Below are positions 8,807 through 19,174 of a stretch of DNA of 64,000 nucleotides, in pieces. The translations under genes were made by a program, and so were the position numbers. The notes beneath the pieces were generated by a model. That model did no database searches. It worked only from the letters and a program-made list of their open reading frames with translations, and was not told the origin of the DNA. How positions within the stretch are numbered: position 1 is the first letter of the stretch; each line of letters opens with the position of its first letter. This stretch comes from Symbiodinium natans (taxonomy: Eukaryota > Sar > Dinophyceae > Suessiales > Symbiodiniaceae): NCBI GenBank assembly GCA_905221605.1, contig CAJNDS010000350.1, positions 62,001-126,000 on the forward strand. Direction: 5' to 3'.

Positions 8807-11800
8807 ATGACAGTTGCAGGCCTCAGATTCCGAAACAAAGCGTATTCTTCAACGCCCAGTGTCACAAAGAATGGAGTGTTCATTTTCGACGGAAACCCTG
8901 CTGACTACCATGAATGGGAGTTCAGAACCGAGCTACGCATTGCGGCGCATGAGCAGCAGGAGAAGCGCCGAAAGAAGAAGGAGAAGAGAGAGAAGAAAGA
9001 CACTTCGTTTTCGTCAGGCGGTCCTGAGCAAGGAAGAGAGGAGAGAACACCTCAGGCGGAAGCGAGTGCTCCAGCCGAAGGTGGTGTAGCCGGGAGACCG
9101 GCAGCTGCGTCAGGGAGACCCACCATTCCTGTCCCTGACTCGCCAGCGGCCAGTGTGGTTGCGCACGAGAGCAGCTCAGACGGGGATGATGGGGCTGTGG
9201 ACACTGTCCTTCGCGTCATGGAGGGTCTCAGAGGAGACGCCTTCCAAAAGGCTAAGGACATTGGAATCGCGACCCTGTCAGGACCCGGTGGGCTAAGGAC
9301 CCTGATCTCCGAGATCAAGGCAATGGTCTTCCCGCTAGGAACTTTGGAGGCCCAGGCCTTGTTTCGCAGTGGGCAAGCCATTCGAGGTCCTTTGAGTCGT
9401 CAGGACGGGGAATCAGTTGTTTCCTATATAGGAAGGAGACGCAGATGGTGGACCTTGATGACGCAGCTCGATCCGAGGATATCTCTGTCGGATAGTTTGA
9501 GAGCAGAATTGTTGCTCGAGTTGAGCGGGTTGTCACGTGATCAGCAGTTGATGGTGAAGGCTTGTTCAGGCGGTGCCCATGATTTTGAGACATACGCAAA
9601 GATCATGACCGAGCATCATGGGTTGATTCACTTGCGGGGGAACAAACTACTTGATTCAACACCCCTTCGAAGCCCTGGTTTCGATAGAGATACCCGCAGA
9701 TGGCAGTCGAAGGGATCAGGCAAGTTTGGGAGCCGTTCACCAGGGTCAGTGACAACCGCTTATGTGAGTGATGTCATTGATTCAGCCTATGTATCGCAAG
9801 AACATAGGGCAGATGATCATTATGCTGATGAGTGGTACCAAGATGAGGTACAGGAAGATGCCGAAGATGTGGGGTGGAACGCTTGGACTGATCAGCCAGG
9901 TGGTTCACCAGGATATGCTCCTTCCGAGGAGGACGTGATCGTTTCCGACAGCGAGGTTGCCGTCGCCTTGAATGCGATGGAGGACTGCGACTACGAGAGC
10001 TTTCCCGAGGCCACGGGCGAAGCGATTCAGTTGCAGTGTGCGGCTCATGTTGCATTGGGCAAGGCAGGTAAGGGTAAAGGATCATCCGGTGGCAAGGGAA
10101 AAGGATTTCCGGTAGTGCGCAGTCGCTTGCAATTGTCAGTTGAAGAGAGGAAAGAGAAGCTCAGGGAACTCAAGGCTAAGAGCCGTTGCCTGCGATGTGG
10201 GCAAACAGGACATTGGAGCGGGGATCCTCAATGCCCCAAAGGTCGATCTTCACAGTCCGGTTCGGATGGCAAGGGCAAGTCCAAGGGAGATTCCAAGGGA
10301 TCGAAGTCGGGAACAAAGCAAGCTTTCATGGCAGTTCCAGTGACTCGTGAGAGCGAGGATGACATGGAGTGTGTGTACATTGACAGCGGCCCCTCAGAAG
10401 GTAGCCCTAAAGCGTACATGGCCTATCGCAGGGAAGGCGCTCGAGCTTCAAGGACAGCCAGGAATGCCGCTCGAGACACGATGCCTCCCGGTGGGGACCG
10501 TGTCTTCACTGTTGGCCAGCATCGTGGGCTTAGTTTCGAGGAGGTTCTTCATCGCTACACTGCATATGTCATCTGGGGACGTTCCTTGAAATCGGCGGGA
10601 TCTCGGGATTTGGCGGCATTTCTGAATTGGGTTCAGAATTACTACATCGTGAATGAGGAAAGCATGGAGGTAATGAGGCGAGACATCCCTCTAGATGAGG
10701 TGCCGCAAATGCCTGGAGCGCAAGCCCAGCAGAGTGTTGCGGTGCCAGCAGCATCCTCCCATGTGACAGCCAAAAGCAAGCCCCCAAATCCCCCTTTGCC
10801 TGTGAGTTGTCAGACATGCACCAACTTTTCGTACGTGGGGACAAATGCCTACGTGACAGTGAAGACCTGCAGGGTGTGTGGAAAGGTGTTTAAGGAGAAG
10901 AAGACCTTCGAGAAGAAGGACCCCACATTGTGCAGGCATGCAAACACCAGTAGACTGGGCTCGAACAAGGCCATCATGAAGACTTTCTGTAAGGATTGTG
11001 GTCATGTGATAGATGAAATGCCCCAAGCAGAAGCCCGAATCAGGCGTCAGGCTGCGCAGGAACTTGAGACTGCGACTTCGGCTTCGTTTGATCTCATCTC
11101 GAACATCTCTAGGAATGTGCTCGATGAGGCAAGCCTGGATGCAACGCAGACCATGACATTGTTGGATGAGTTCAGGTCCCAAGTTGAAGATTGTCTAGTG
11201 GCCCAGAATGTCGAGGGTATTGACGACCCAAGGATTTCCCCGAAGGACTTACATGAGATCCTCAATGATATCGTGGAAGCAGCAGTGGTATCTCAGGAAT
11301 CTCCGTCATCCGTCAGAGCGTCGCCTGGCGAGATGTCGAGAGCTGCACCGCAACGGGCAGCTGGCTCCGGATCGCAAGACCGGAGAAGGACAGATGGGGA
11401 AAGCGCAGCGTACATGTCCATGAAGACCAACTCCCTATCCTCGGTGGTTCCGTTGACCCTTGCGGAAGTGGATATTTACGATCATGAGGATATTTGGGGT
11501 GTCTTGGATGATGGTGCGAATAGCTCAGTTTGCGGGGAGAGATGGTGTGACAACGCCCAGATGAAACTGGCCAAACTGGGTTTCGAATTCCCCTGGTTGA
11601 GCCAAGAAGGCATTCAGTTCAGAGGACTTGGTGGGATGACTAAGACCTTGGGCGATCGACGTCTGTGCTTCTGCATTCAATGCGAGTATCAGGGTGAGAA
11701 GGAGGATGGTAAGGACCCGCTAGTCCCCGGTATCCTTGATTGCCACGTGACCTCTGGGAGCGAAACGCCCCTACTTCTATCCTTATTCGCGCAGAGCACC

Positions 11801-14800
11801 CTGGGTTTGTTGAAGGACATGAAGTCGTTCACCTGCTTGATACAGAGGAACAATGGAGAACTGTGGAGGTTGCCCCTGTTCAGGGTTAAAGGGAGCAATT
11901 TGCTTGCAGTGAACCTCTCCTCCGGTATCCGCCTTCTGGATCGAATACCTCGTCCGCTTCGACCTTACAGAGCGCCGTTGGAGAGGAAGATTCGTAAGGG
12001 TGAAGGGCACGAAGGTTTGACATCCAAGGACTTAGATCCCCAGAAGCAGAACACAGATTCCCAGAAGCAGGACACAGATTCCCAGAAGCAGAACACAGAT
12101 TCCCAGAAGCAGGACACAGATTCCCAGAAGCAGGACACAGATCCCCAGAAGCATCCCGATGAGCGTAAGAAGCATCCTCAAAGGATTAAGGACAAAGGCG
12201 CACACACCTCAGTCACAGATTCGGGTGGAAACCACCAGGGTAACATTCAGGCCAACGTGGCAAGCAGTGATCCTCGGTCTAGCAAGCAGATGCCGAGTGT
12301 CCACATTGTCTCTACGGGGACTCGATGGCGCCGCGAGGCCTCATCTTATATCTACAGCCCTGGGCAGGAGTCTGCGAAGGCATTGGCCGAGGCCCTGCAC
12401 GGGCCCTTGACTGGGAGCACTGCGATCTTGATCTGCAATTGTCTGGATTTTTCTAACCCCGAGATTCAGTCGGGTTCGTTGTCCTGGCTGAAGGGGCATA
12501 TTGGCTCGCACCCTGGAAACCTGACCAATCAATGGGAGAATCCTGAGTTCAGAGACATGATCTTCTACGTGCACCAGGCTGTTCGCGAGGCACCCGCGTC
12601 TTTGGAGCAGATTATCTGCATTTGCATTTGCACCCAGGGCCGACACAGGTCTGTGGCGAGCAGCGTAACTTTGGCACAGGCGCTCTCTGGAAAGTTCCGC
12701 ACAACGATCAGCCACGACGGAATGTGCAACGGCTCTTGGGACAGTATGGCGGGCAGATGCCGCGGATCCTGCGGGACATGCGACCACAGCGCGCACGAAG
12801 CTCAGCTGGCGGTAGTTGAGCACATGGAGAGAGTAGAGGAGTACCTCTCCTGGAAGGGTCGCATCGACGCTCCGTCTTGCATCCGCCATTTTGAGATCGC
12901 CGCGCGACCGTCGCTTGGAGCCGGCCCGAAGAGCAAGCCGATGCCTAGGCCAGGAGCGGGACGCCCTAGGCCATCTGCGAGTTCTGCCGCTGGGACGGTC
13001 GATTTGACCGAGGCCGAGGAGGAGCCCAGTTCCAGCCGCAGGCCAGCGCGCAGATTTTCTTTGGAGACCCGTGATGAGCGTGGCGTATCTGTTTTGGAGG
13101 CCCAGAATAAGGCGCTGATGCAACGAGTCGAGTCCCTGGGTCGCGAGGTTGGCACTCTGAGGAACGAGCTGCGCCGTCGCTCGAGGTCGAGGAGGCGATC
13201 GCGGAGCAGGAGACGCTCTAGGTCCAGAGGCCGGGACAGGCGGACCAGATCGAGATCCCCGATTGCACGGGCAGAGGAGCGGGCGCCCTCTAGGCATACT
13301 TTTGCGATTAGGACGATGCCAACGCGCGGCGCGTCGGGCAATGCTGCGATTGCTACAGGGGGCCGAGTTCTTGACACCGATTCCTGGCACGAGATCCCGT
13401 ATGAGGACCTTCTTTTGGATAAGCGCCCCGAACCAGGCTGTGATTGGCGCGCTATTACGCCGTACGACTGTTGGCCTCCGGGCATGTTGGATCAGCTGCG
13501 TCGTTTGGCCACTGAGTATATGCAACCTTGCGGGGGCAGGCACTTGAAGAGAGCCAAAGCTGCAACCTGGATAGGACCAGGAGTTGGCAACGACTTTAGG
13601 GAGAACGCTCGTGTCGGCTTTAAACTGATTGCATATGACGAGGTGGGGCAGCGGCCAAGCAAGTCTGCGCTGGATCCAAGGTTTCCCGCTGGATGGTGGG
13701 AGGCCGGCTGGGCCTATCTTCCTCGGACGGGATGGCGATGGATCGGCTATGCGCACGCTGGATCTACTCGTTTGACAACTGGCATTGCTGGAGATGCAGA
13801 GTTTGTTCTCGTCGCACAGTTCCCATATGAGGCTGAAAAGAGAGCGTATGTGACGACAAGGATCATGACAAGGGAGCAGATGGGTGTGTTCAATAGGGAG
13901 TTGAGGACATTGGAAGAGATGGATACATTCACTGCAATGGTAGCTGGAGTGCAAACCCAGCGGGAAGACTCAACCTCGTTGATCAAAGCCCCGAAGTGCA
14001 CCTTCTTGATCCATGACAATGCCCCAGTAGATCTCCCCGGCATATCTGAACACTCAGCGAAGGACTTCAAGTGGAATCGGTTCACCCACGAGGTGAACGA
14101 GTTCAGGCCGGGCCTGGTTTTGTACAAATCAGGGGATCCCAACTCGAATCTGTGCATCAACCTGTTTTGTGAAGCCGATGCTTCCGATATCAATGTATGT
14201 GTGCTTGCACCGTTGGGCAAGCTGAGTGCAGATGACATTGGGGCTGAGGTGGTTGAAACGGCCGGTGATGCATGCATTGCTTGTGTTGGACCGTTGGCCA
14301 GCCGCATTGTTGAGAGCTTGAGCTCATGGTGTGAAGGAACAGGATACACCCCGAAGGCCTTCTGTGACATGAATGGAAGCAGCTTCTTCAACGCGATAAT
14401 GTCCATCGGTGAGGAGGCTTACCTTGATGCGATGAGCACAGCTTATGTAGCAGGGGCAGGGGTAGATACGGATGCTGAGGGTTTGGGAGCTTCGGATGAA
14501 GAGCTAGGAGGAGATGGCGATGTAGCGCCCCACGATCCCGAACAGCAGCACCCAGATCCTGAAAACCAGGAGCCAGAGCTAAGCCCTGCAGATCGCGAAC
14601 GAGTGTGGTTGGAATCCTTGCCACTCCCAGGCACTCCGCAAACAGAGGCCAAGCGAAGGGAGGCCTGGAGGCGTTTGCCCCAGCGCGTTCGCGTGGCACT
14701 TCGTCGCTTGCATAGGTCCTTCAACCACCCCACTCCTAGGACGTTGCAGGCCATCCTGAGAGCAGGAGGAGCAGCCAAGGAGTTCATCGAAGCGGCCAAG

Positions 14801-17800
14801 CTCATCAAGTGCGAAAGCTGTGAGCGCACGAGCCCCAAGCCCAGGTCACACCCTGTGGGGGTTGGCCACGGGAACTACGTGTTCGGGGACACGGTAGGAG
14901 TGGATGTCCTAGAGACGACAGACTCAAACCGTCGCCGATATCAGTGTTTCAACGTGGTAGACCTAGCAACGGGCTTCCAACAGATCGAGTTGCTGAGGGA
15001 AGTCACCAAGGACAGTCAAGGACCTCCTCCGTCAGAGATGTGTCTTGAAGCGTTCCAGAGGTGGATTACTTGGGCGGGCCTCCCGCGGACCGTGATGCTG
15101 GACAGAGGTACTCATAACAGAGGAGCCTTTGTGAGCTATCTCACGGAGAAGGGGGTGGACATCAGGTTCGCCGCAACCGAGTCGCCCCACATGCTCGGTA
15201 AAACCGAGAGGCACGGAGGGCTCGCGAAGGCGGTCATCCGAAAGACCGTGGCAGGCGTGAGCACCGTTGGGCCTGAGGCGATGAGGAGTGTGATCCAGGA
15301 AGTCGTCGCCGTCAAGAACATGTCCATGAACGTGTCGGGTTTTTCGCCTAGTCAGTGGGTGTTAGGTCGCAACCCGAGGGAACCCGGCACGCTCACCGAC
15401 GAGGACACCTGGAACGACATCGGCGCCATGGAGGGCAAGTTCAGCGGTGCCGAGGCCTTTGCTCTAAGACAGAAAAGCCGCATCGAAGCAAAGAAAGCAA
15501 TGGTGAAACTGGACACCAGCCGTAGGATCCAGAAAGCGCTAACAAAGAATGCGGTACCGATCAAGGAAGAGTACAACACCGGTGACTATGTCGTGTATCG
15601 GAGAGACGCCCAAGCGGGCGGCACGAAATGGAGCACGACATCCAGGGTAATCGGTAGAGAAAGCGCAGAAGCGATATGGGTGGTGAACGGAGGGGTCCCA
15701 GTCCTTTGCTCGACTCACTCGCTGAGGCCGGCATCTGAGGAGGAAGTGCTGGCGCATTGCCTTCTTAACGGGATACCTGTTCTACCTGAGACGCTTACAG
15801 AGGGTCCTAAGAAGAGAAAGAAGGGATACGTAGATGCGAGAGAAGAAGAAGAAAAGCCGGAAAGGAAATCGAGCAAGCCGAGCGCATCAGCTAGGAAGAG
15901 AAAGCAGGAAGAAATCGAACCTCCTGAAGCCCCAAGCTCGAGCTCAAGTTCAAGCAGCTCATCTGATGAGGAGGACCAGCGCCCGAGCAGAGATGTACAG
16001 GCCAGTCAGGAAAATGAGGCGGACGTCGTACAAGGCACGATGAACATCATCGACTCGGAGCAGGACGCCATGGACGCATTGGAGGCAGGTGATTTTCGCC
16101 CAGCAACGTGTTTAAGGCTCCTAAATGAGGCACCCTTAGTGAGAAAAGGAAAACGTGGAGCTGTGAGAGATGGACGCGCCTACAGCTTCGGAGTGTATGC
16201 ACATGGCGGGTTCACGGGGGTCACCGAGTCGACGAAACGACATCCGAACTTGGTCAGTTACCTGAATGGCTACATGAAGGCGAAGGGTGCATCAGGCATG
16301 TGGTCATCGCTCCAGATTGGTAGGGACCTAAAGGCTTTGCCCCACAAGGACTCAAACAACCTGAAAGGCAGCGTGAACCAGATCACGACATTGGGAAATC
16401 ACGCAGGTGGCCAATTGTGGCTGCAAAATCAGGACGGAGACGTGATGATGAATGGAGTTCCAGGCCGTGTCTTGGAGTGCCATAACAGGATAGCGTCTTT
16501 CGATCCCAATGAAGTCCACGCTACCTTGCCTTTCGATGGAGAACGATGGTCAATCAGCGCATTCACAAGTAGGGGAATCATGAATCTTGGGGATCGGGAG
16601 CGGGACATGCTGAGAGAGTTGGGTTTCGGCATCGAAAATGACTGCGTTCCCGTGTCGTGTCTAGGAAGTGTTGAGGAACCACCCAATGACGTGAAAAAGG
16701 AAGAGACCTCGAGAGAATCGCCTGAACGTATGGCAGATCTGATGGGTGTATGCGGAGACGAGGACCACTGGAAGGTTGGTCGGAATGTGTGCTTCAGAGT
16801 ACATGTGAAGCCCCGCCGCTTGATGTTTGACCCCAAGGAAAATGATTTCCCAGGTGACCTCGGCAAGATTGGCTACTCTAGGGAAACCCATAGGTACTTC
16901 GAGGACGGCACGAACGATGTCGTGCATGACGAGTGGGGAATGATCCAAGAAGCAAATGGAGCAACGAACTTGGCGTGGACCGGTTTCAGCTTGTTTCGTG
17001 TCCGGAGCGAAAGCCCGGTTGATCTATCGAGTTTGCCCGAGGTGAAGATGGATGATCCGGAGTTCCGAGCCTTCATGGCGGAAAGGTTTGGTATGGAGGT
17101 GGAAGCTCAAGCGGGCAAGAAACCCCGGAAGATAAACGTGTTCAAGTGTGAAGACCACGTTAAGGAGGGGATCAAAGGTTCGCGCCGAGATGAGTGGAAC
17201 AAATATCAAAAGTATAACGCCGCGATACCCATCCGAGGAGAGATGTTGCGACAACTCCTCGATGAGGGTCACAAACCCATACCGTCACAATGGATTGATG
17301 TTGACAAACACGAACATCAAAAGGGGAGTGCAGATTATTCCCCGAAATATCGCAGTCGCCTAGTGGCATGCGGTCATCTTGAGGCAGTAGGAAGGGACGA
17401 GCTGCGGTGCGACAGCCCGACAGCAGATTCCGAAGTGCACTGTCTCATCGCGAGCTATGCAGCATCGCGGTGCCTCAAGTTGTATTGTGGCGACATTTCG
17501 AGTGCATACTTTCAATCCTCGCCTTTGGAGCGCGTGCTGTTGATGAGGCAGCCAACAGGTGGACTACCCGATGTGCCCGAGGATGCCATGCTTCTATGCA
17601 GGCTCCCGATCTACGGGACCATTGACGCGGGGCGCGGGTTCTACAACAGATTGAGCTCGGAAGCGAAGACGGAAGGATTGACAGTGAGCAAGATCGCTCC
17701 GGGTCTCTACTACCTGTTGGGCACTGATAACTTGCCGGCCATCATCCTCGCAACGCACGTGGACGATCTACTATGGTGCGCAACGCCCGAAGGAAGCGAC

Positions 17801-18832
17801 ACCATGGAACGAATCCTGGCGAAGTTTGACGTAGGAAAGATAGAGCACTCAGATTTCAGGTTTTGCGGTCGAAGATTCCGGCAAGGTGAAGACTACAGTG
17901 TGCGTATAGATGCAGAGGACAACACGAGACAGATCAGGAAGATTGTGATCCCGGCAGGGCGCAAGGCAAGTGATCACGCGACCGAGGCAGAAGTGACAAG
18001 CCTCAGGAGCGTGGTAGGATCCTTAGCTTGGGTAGCGCGTTTTGCCAGACCAGACCTTTGCTACAAGGTGAACTGTTTGCAACGGGCCTGCTCAACCGCG
18101 ACAGTGGCTGATCTCAAAGAGGCCAACCGCGTTGTGGAATTGGCGCAAGCAGATCAAGGAAGATCGTTGTACTACCCAGCCGGAGCGTTGAATTGGAGTG
18201 ATCTCTGCATTGTAACGTTCTCAGACGCTTCATTCGCACAGGAACCAGGTTTCCGAAGTCAACAGGGCAGGCTGCACTACTTGACGGCAGAGAGTGCGTC
18301 CGACGGCAATGACCACGTCGCTCATGTCTTGAGTTTCGGATCGACAACGATCAAGCGGGTGTGTCGCAGTACTTTGGCATCGGAGACTTTTGCCATGCAG
18401 ACGGCAGTGGAGAACGGTGACCGTTTGAGAGCAATCATCTGTGAGTTACGCGGACAGTTGCCAAGCCTGAAGGGATGGCTAGAAGAGACTCAGAGGCAGA
18501 TGAAGCACTTATGGGTCACGGATTGTCGAAGTTTGAGCGACCACCTCAACAGCCAGCAAGTGAACAAGGTGTCGGACAAGCGACTCATGATCGAACTTAC
18601 TGCAATGAGGCAACAACTTTGGGATGGTGAGACAGCGACATGGCAGTTGTACAGTCCACATGGAGACAGGCTTCGCTGGACGGATACTGCAACCCAGATC
18701 GCCGATGCCCTCACCAAGTCGATGAAACCGCATCAGCTATTTCGCTTGATGGAAGAAGCGAGTGTGCAGCTATCAGATCCCGATCGCAAGCTCACCAAGA
18801 GTGAAATCCAGAAGATGACTACAAATGAGTGA
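8807..18832 (+). CDS. Copia Gag-Pol polyprotein with extra dioxygenase-like and CX5R domains
   Basis: 3341 residues from the first ATG (an upstream in-frame TTG at 8801 is less likely). Gag ends in a CCHC knuckle at residues 461-476. A second Cys-rich, zinc-ribbon-like stretch lies near 660-740. Protease motif DDGA is at 901-904. Then come QKQDTDS-type repeats (about 1077-1115), a domain with a CTQGRHRS loop (Cys1275, Arg1281) and an Arg-Ser-rich tract (about 1455-1485). The integrase has an HHCC finger (H1969, H1974, C2002, C2005) and a core of D2033, D2099, E2134. A dioxygenase-like domain (about 2459-2605) has H2513-x-D2515, H2571 and R2580. RT has the HVDD catalytic pair at D2986-D2987, and RNase H follows to the end. 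All core catalytic residues are present, so the element looks autonomous. The long region 1490-1930 was not recognised. Confidence 0.95.
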   Translation: MTVAGLRFRNKAYSSTPSVTKNGVFIFDGNPADYHEWEFRTELRIAAHEQQEKRRKKKEKREKKDTSFSSGGPEQGREERTPQAEASAPAEGGVAGRPAAASGRPTIPVPDSPAASVVAHESSSDGDDGAVDTVLRVMEGLRGDAFQKAKDIGIATLSGPGGLRTLISEIKAMVFPLGTLEAQALFRSGQAIRGPLSRQDGESVVSYIGRRRRWWTLMTQLDPRISLSDSLRAELLLELSGLSRDQQLMVKACSGGAHDFETYAKIMTEHHGLIHLRGNKLLDSTPLRSPGFDRDTRRWQSKGSGKFGSRSPGSVTTAYVSDVIDSAYVSQEHRADDHYADEWYQDEVQEDAEDVGWNAWTDQPGGSPGYAPSEEDVIVSDSEVAVALNAMEDCDYESFPEATGEAIQLQCAAHVALGKAGKGKGSSGGKGKGFPVVRSRLQLSVEERKEKLRELKAKSRCLRCGQTGHWSGDPQCPKGRSSQSGSDGKGKSKGDSKGSKSGTKQAFMAVPVTRESEDDMECVYIDSGPSEGSPKAYMAYRREGARASRTARNAARDTMPPGGDRVFTVGQHRGLSFEEVLHRYTAYVIWGRSLKSAGSRDLAAFLNWVQNYYIVNEESMEVMRRDIPLDEVPQMPGAQAQQSVAVPAASSHVTAKSKPPNPPLPVSCQTCTNFSYVGTNAYVTVKTCRVCGKVFKEKKTFEKKDPTLCRHANTSRLGSNKAIMKTFCKDCGHVIDEMPQAEARIRRQAAQELETATSASFDLISNISRNVLDEASLDATQTMTLLDEFRSQVEDCLVAQNVEGIDDPRISPKDLHEILNDIVEAAVVSQESPSSVRASPGEMSRAAPQRAAGSGSQDRRRTDGESAAYMSMKTNSLSSVVPLTLAEVDIYDHEDIWGVLDDGANSSVCGERWCDNAQMKLAKLGFEFPWLSQEGIQFRGLGGMTKTLGDRRLCFCIQCEYQGEKEDGKDPLVPGILDCHVTSGSETPLLLSLFAQSTLGLLKDMKSFTCLIQRNNGELWRLPLFRVKGSNLLAVNLSSGIRLLDRIPRPLRPYRAPLERKIRKGEGHEGLTSKDLDPQKQNTDSQKQDTDSQKQNTDSQKQDTDSQKQDTDPQKHPDERKKHPQRIKDKGAHTSVTDSGGNHQGNIQANVASSDPRSSKQMPSVHIVSTGTRWRREASSYIYSPGQESAKALAEALHGPLTGSTAILICNCLDFSNPEIQSGSLSWLKGHIGSHPGNLTNQWENPEFRDMIFYVHQAVREAPASLEQIICICICTQGRHRSVASSVTLAQALSGKFRTTISHDGMCNGSWDSMAGRCRGSCGTCDHSAHEAQLAVVEHMERVEEYLSWKGRIDAPSCIRHFEIAARPSLGAGPKSKPMPRPGAGRPRPSASSAAGTVDLTEAEEEPSSSRRPARRFSLETRDERGVSVLEAQNKALMQRVESLGREVGTLRNELRRRSRSRRRSRSRRRSRSRGRDRRTRSRSPIARAEERAPSRHTFAIRTMPTRGASGNAAIATGGRVLDTDSWHEIPYEDLLLDKRPEPGCDWRAITPYDCWPPGMLDQLRRLATEYMQPCGGRHLKRAKAATWIGPGVGNDFRENARVGFKLIAYDEVGQRPSKSALDPRFPAGWWEAGWAYLPRTGWRWIGYAHAGSTRLTTGIAGDAEFVLVAQFPYEAEKRAYVTTRIMTREQMGVFNRELRTLEEMDTFTAMVAGVQTQREDSTSLIKAPKCTFLIHDNAPVDLPGISEHSAKDFKWNRFTHEVNEFRPGLVLYKSGDPNSNLCINLFCEADASDINVCVLAPLGKLSADDIGAEVVETAGDACIACVGPLASRIVESLSSWCEGTGYTPKAFCDMNGSSFFNAIMSIGEEAYLDAMSTAYVAGAGVDTDAEGLGASDEELGGDGDVAPHDPEQQHPDPENQEPELSPADRERVWLESLPLPGTPQTEAKRREAWRRLPQRVRVALRRLHRSFNHPTPRTLQAILRAGGAAKEFIEAAKLIKCESCERTSPKPRSHPVGVGHGNYVFGDTVGVDVLETTDSNRRRYQCFNVVDLATGFQQIELLREVTKDSQGPPPSEMCLEAFQRWITWAGLPRTVMLDRGTHNRGAFVSYLTEKGVDIRFAATESPHMLGKTERHGGLAKAVIRKTVAGVSTVGPEAMRSVIQEVVAVKNMSMNVSGFSPSQWVLGRNPREPGTLTDEDTWNDIGAMEGKFSGAEAFALRQKSRIEAKKAMVKLDTSRRIQKALTKNAVPIKEEYNTGDYVVYRRDAQAGGTKWSTTSRVIGRESAEAIWVVNGGVPVLCSTHSLRPASEEEVLAHCLLNGIPVLPETLTEGPKKRKKGYVDAREEEEKPERKSSKPSASARKRKQEEIEPPEAPSSSSSSSSSSDEEDQRPSRDVQASQENEADVVQGTMNIIDSEQDAMDALEAGDFRPATCLRLLNEAPLVRKGKRGAVRDGRAYSFGVYAHGGFTGVTESTKRHPNLVSYLNGYMKAKGASGMWSSLQIGRDLKALPHKDSNNLKGSVNQITTLGNHAGGQLWLQNQDGDVMMNGVPGRVLECHNRIASFDPNEVHATLPFDGERWSISAFTSRGIMNLGDRERDMLRELGFGIENDCVPVSCLGSVEEPPNDVKKEETSRESPERMADLMGVCGDEDHWKVGRNVCFRVHVKPRRLMFDPKENDFPGDLGKIGYSRETHRYFEDGTNDVVHDEWGMIQEANGATNLAWTGFSLFRVRSESPVDLSSLPEVKMDDPEFRAFMAERFGMEVEAQAGKKPRKINVFKCEDHVKEGIKGSRRDEWNKYQKYNAAIPIRGEMLRQLLDEGHKPIPSQWIDVDKHEHQKGSADYSPKYRSRLVACGHLEAVGRDELRCDSPTADSEVHCLIASYAASRCLKLYCGDISSAYFQSSPLERVLLMRQPTGGLPDVPEDAMLLCRLPIYGTIDAGRGFYNRLSSEAKTEGLTVSKIAPGLYYLLGTDNLPAIILATHVDDLLWCATPEGSDTMERILAKFDVGKIEHSDFRFCGRRFRQGEDYSVRIDAEDNTRQIRKIVIPAGRKASDHATEAEVTSLRSVVGSLAWVARFARPDLCYKVNCLQRACSTATVADLKEANRVVELAQADQGRSLYYPAGALNWSDLCIVTFSDASFAQEPGFRSQQGRLHYLTAESASDGNDHVAHVLSFGSTTIKRVCRSTLASETFAMQTAVENGDRLRAIICELRGQLPSLKGWLEETQRQMKHLWVTDCRSLSDHLNSQQVNKVSDKRLMIELTAMRQQLWDGETATWQLYSPHGDRLRWTDTATQIADALTKSMKPHQLFRLMEEASVQLSDPDRKLTKSEIQKMTTNE

Positions 18833-18997
18833 CGGGAACAAAGATGTACAGACATCACCGTCAGGAATAGTGAGCTAGCAGTTGCCAAGGAATCGCAGTC
18901 TGGTAGAGGCCTATCTGTATAGACACTGTATAGTCACACTCAGAATTCAACCAAAACCTCGAATGAGCCCCAGGCACGCATCAATAAGTAAGACGGG

Positions 18998-19174
18998 TGT
19001 GAATATCACCTCGATTCTTGCATGTATAGCTTGAGTGCGTGCCTTTTTCATGTGTAGTTCTGAGAGCAGCAGCAGTTTGCATGTTGTACATTTTGTTTGC
19101 TGTTGCTGTTACCTCTCGAAGGGCCCTTGAGCTGTGGCAGAAAAAGTAGAGTCCGAAGCGCGAGTGAACGCTAA
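18998..19174 (+). repeat. 3' LTR of the copia element
   Basis: 177 bp, same as the 5' LTR, and followed by the GGTAG duplication. The purine-rich AAGTAAGACGGG just upstream (18986-18997) is the likely polypurine tract, though weak. 18833-18997 is otherwise untranslated 3' sequence with no ORF of note. Confidence 0.95.

Larger units (their letters stand above)
8447..19174 (+). mobile_element. Complete Ty1/copia LTR retrotransposon, about 10.7 kb
   Basis: Two 177-bp LTRs (8447-8623, 18998-19174) read as identical. They bound one long ORF in the copia order: Gag, protease, integrase, reverse transcriptase, RNase H. A 5-bp target-site duplication, GGTAG, is present at 8442-8446 and 19175-19179. 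The empty site is seen in the other array spacers, for example near 23401. A primer-binding site follows the 5' LTR by one base. The LTRs begin TGTG but end TAA, not the usual CA. Identical LTRs, an intact ORF and a clean target-site duplication indicate a very recent insertion. At over 10 kb it is about twice the size of a typical copia element because of extra domains. Confidence 0.95.
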
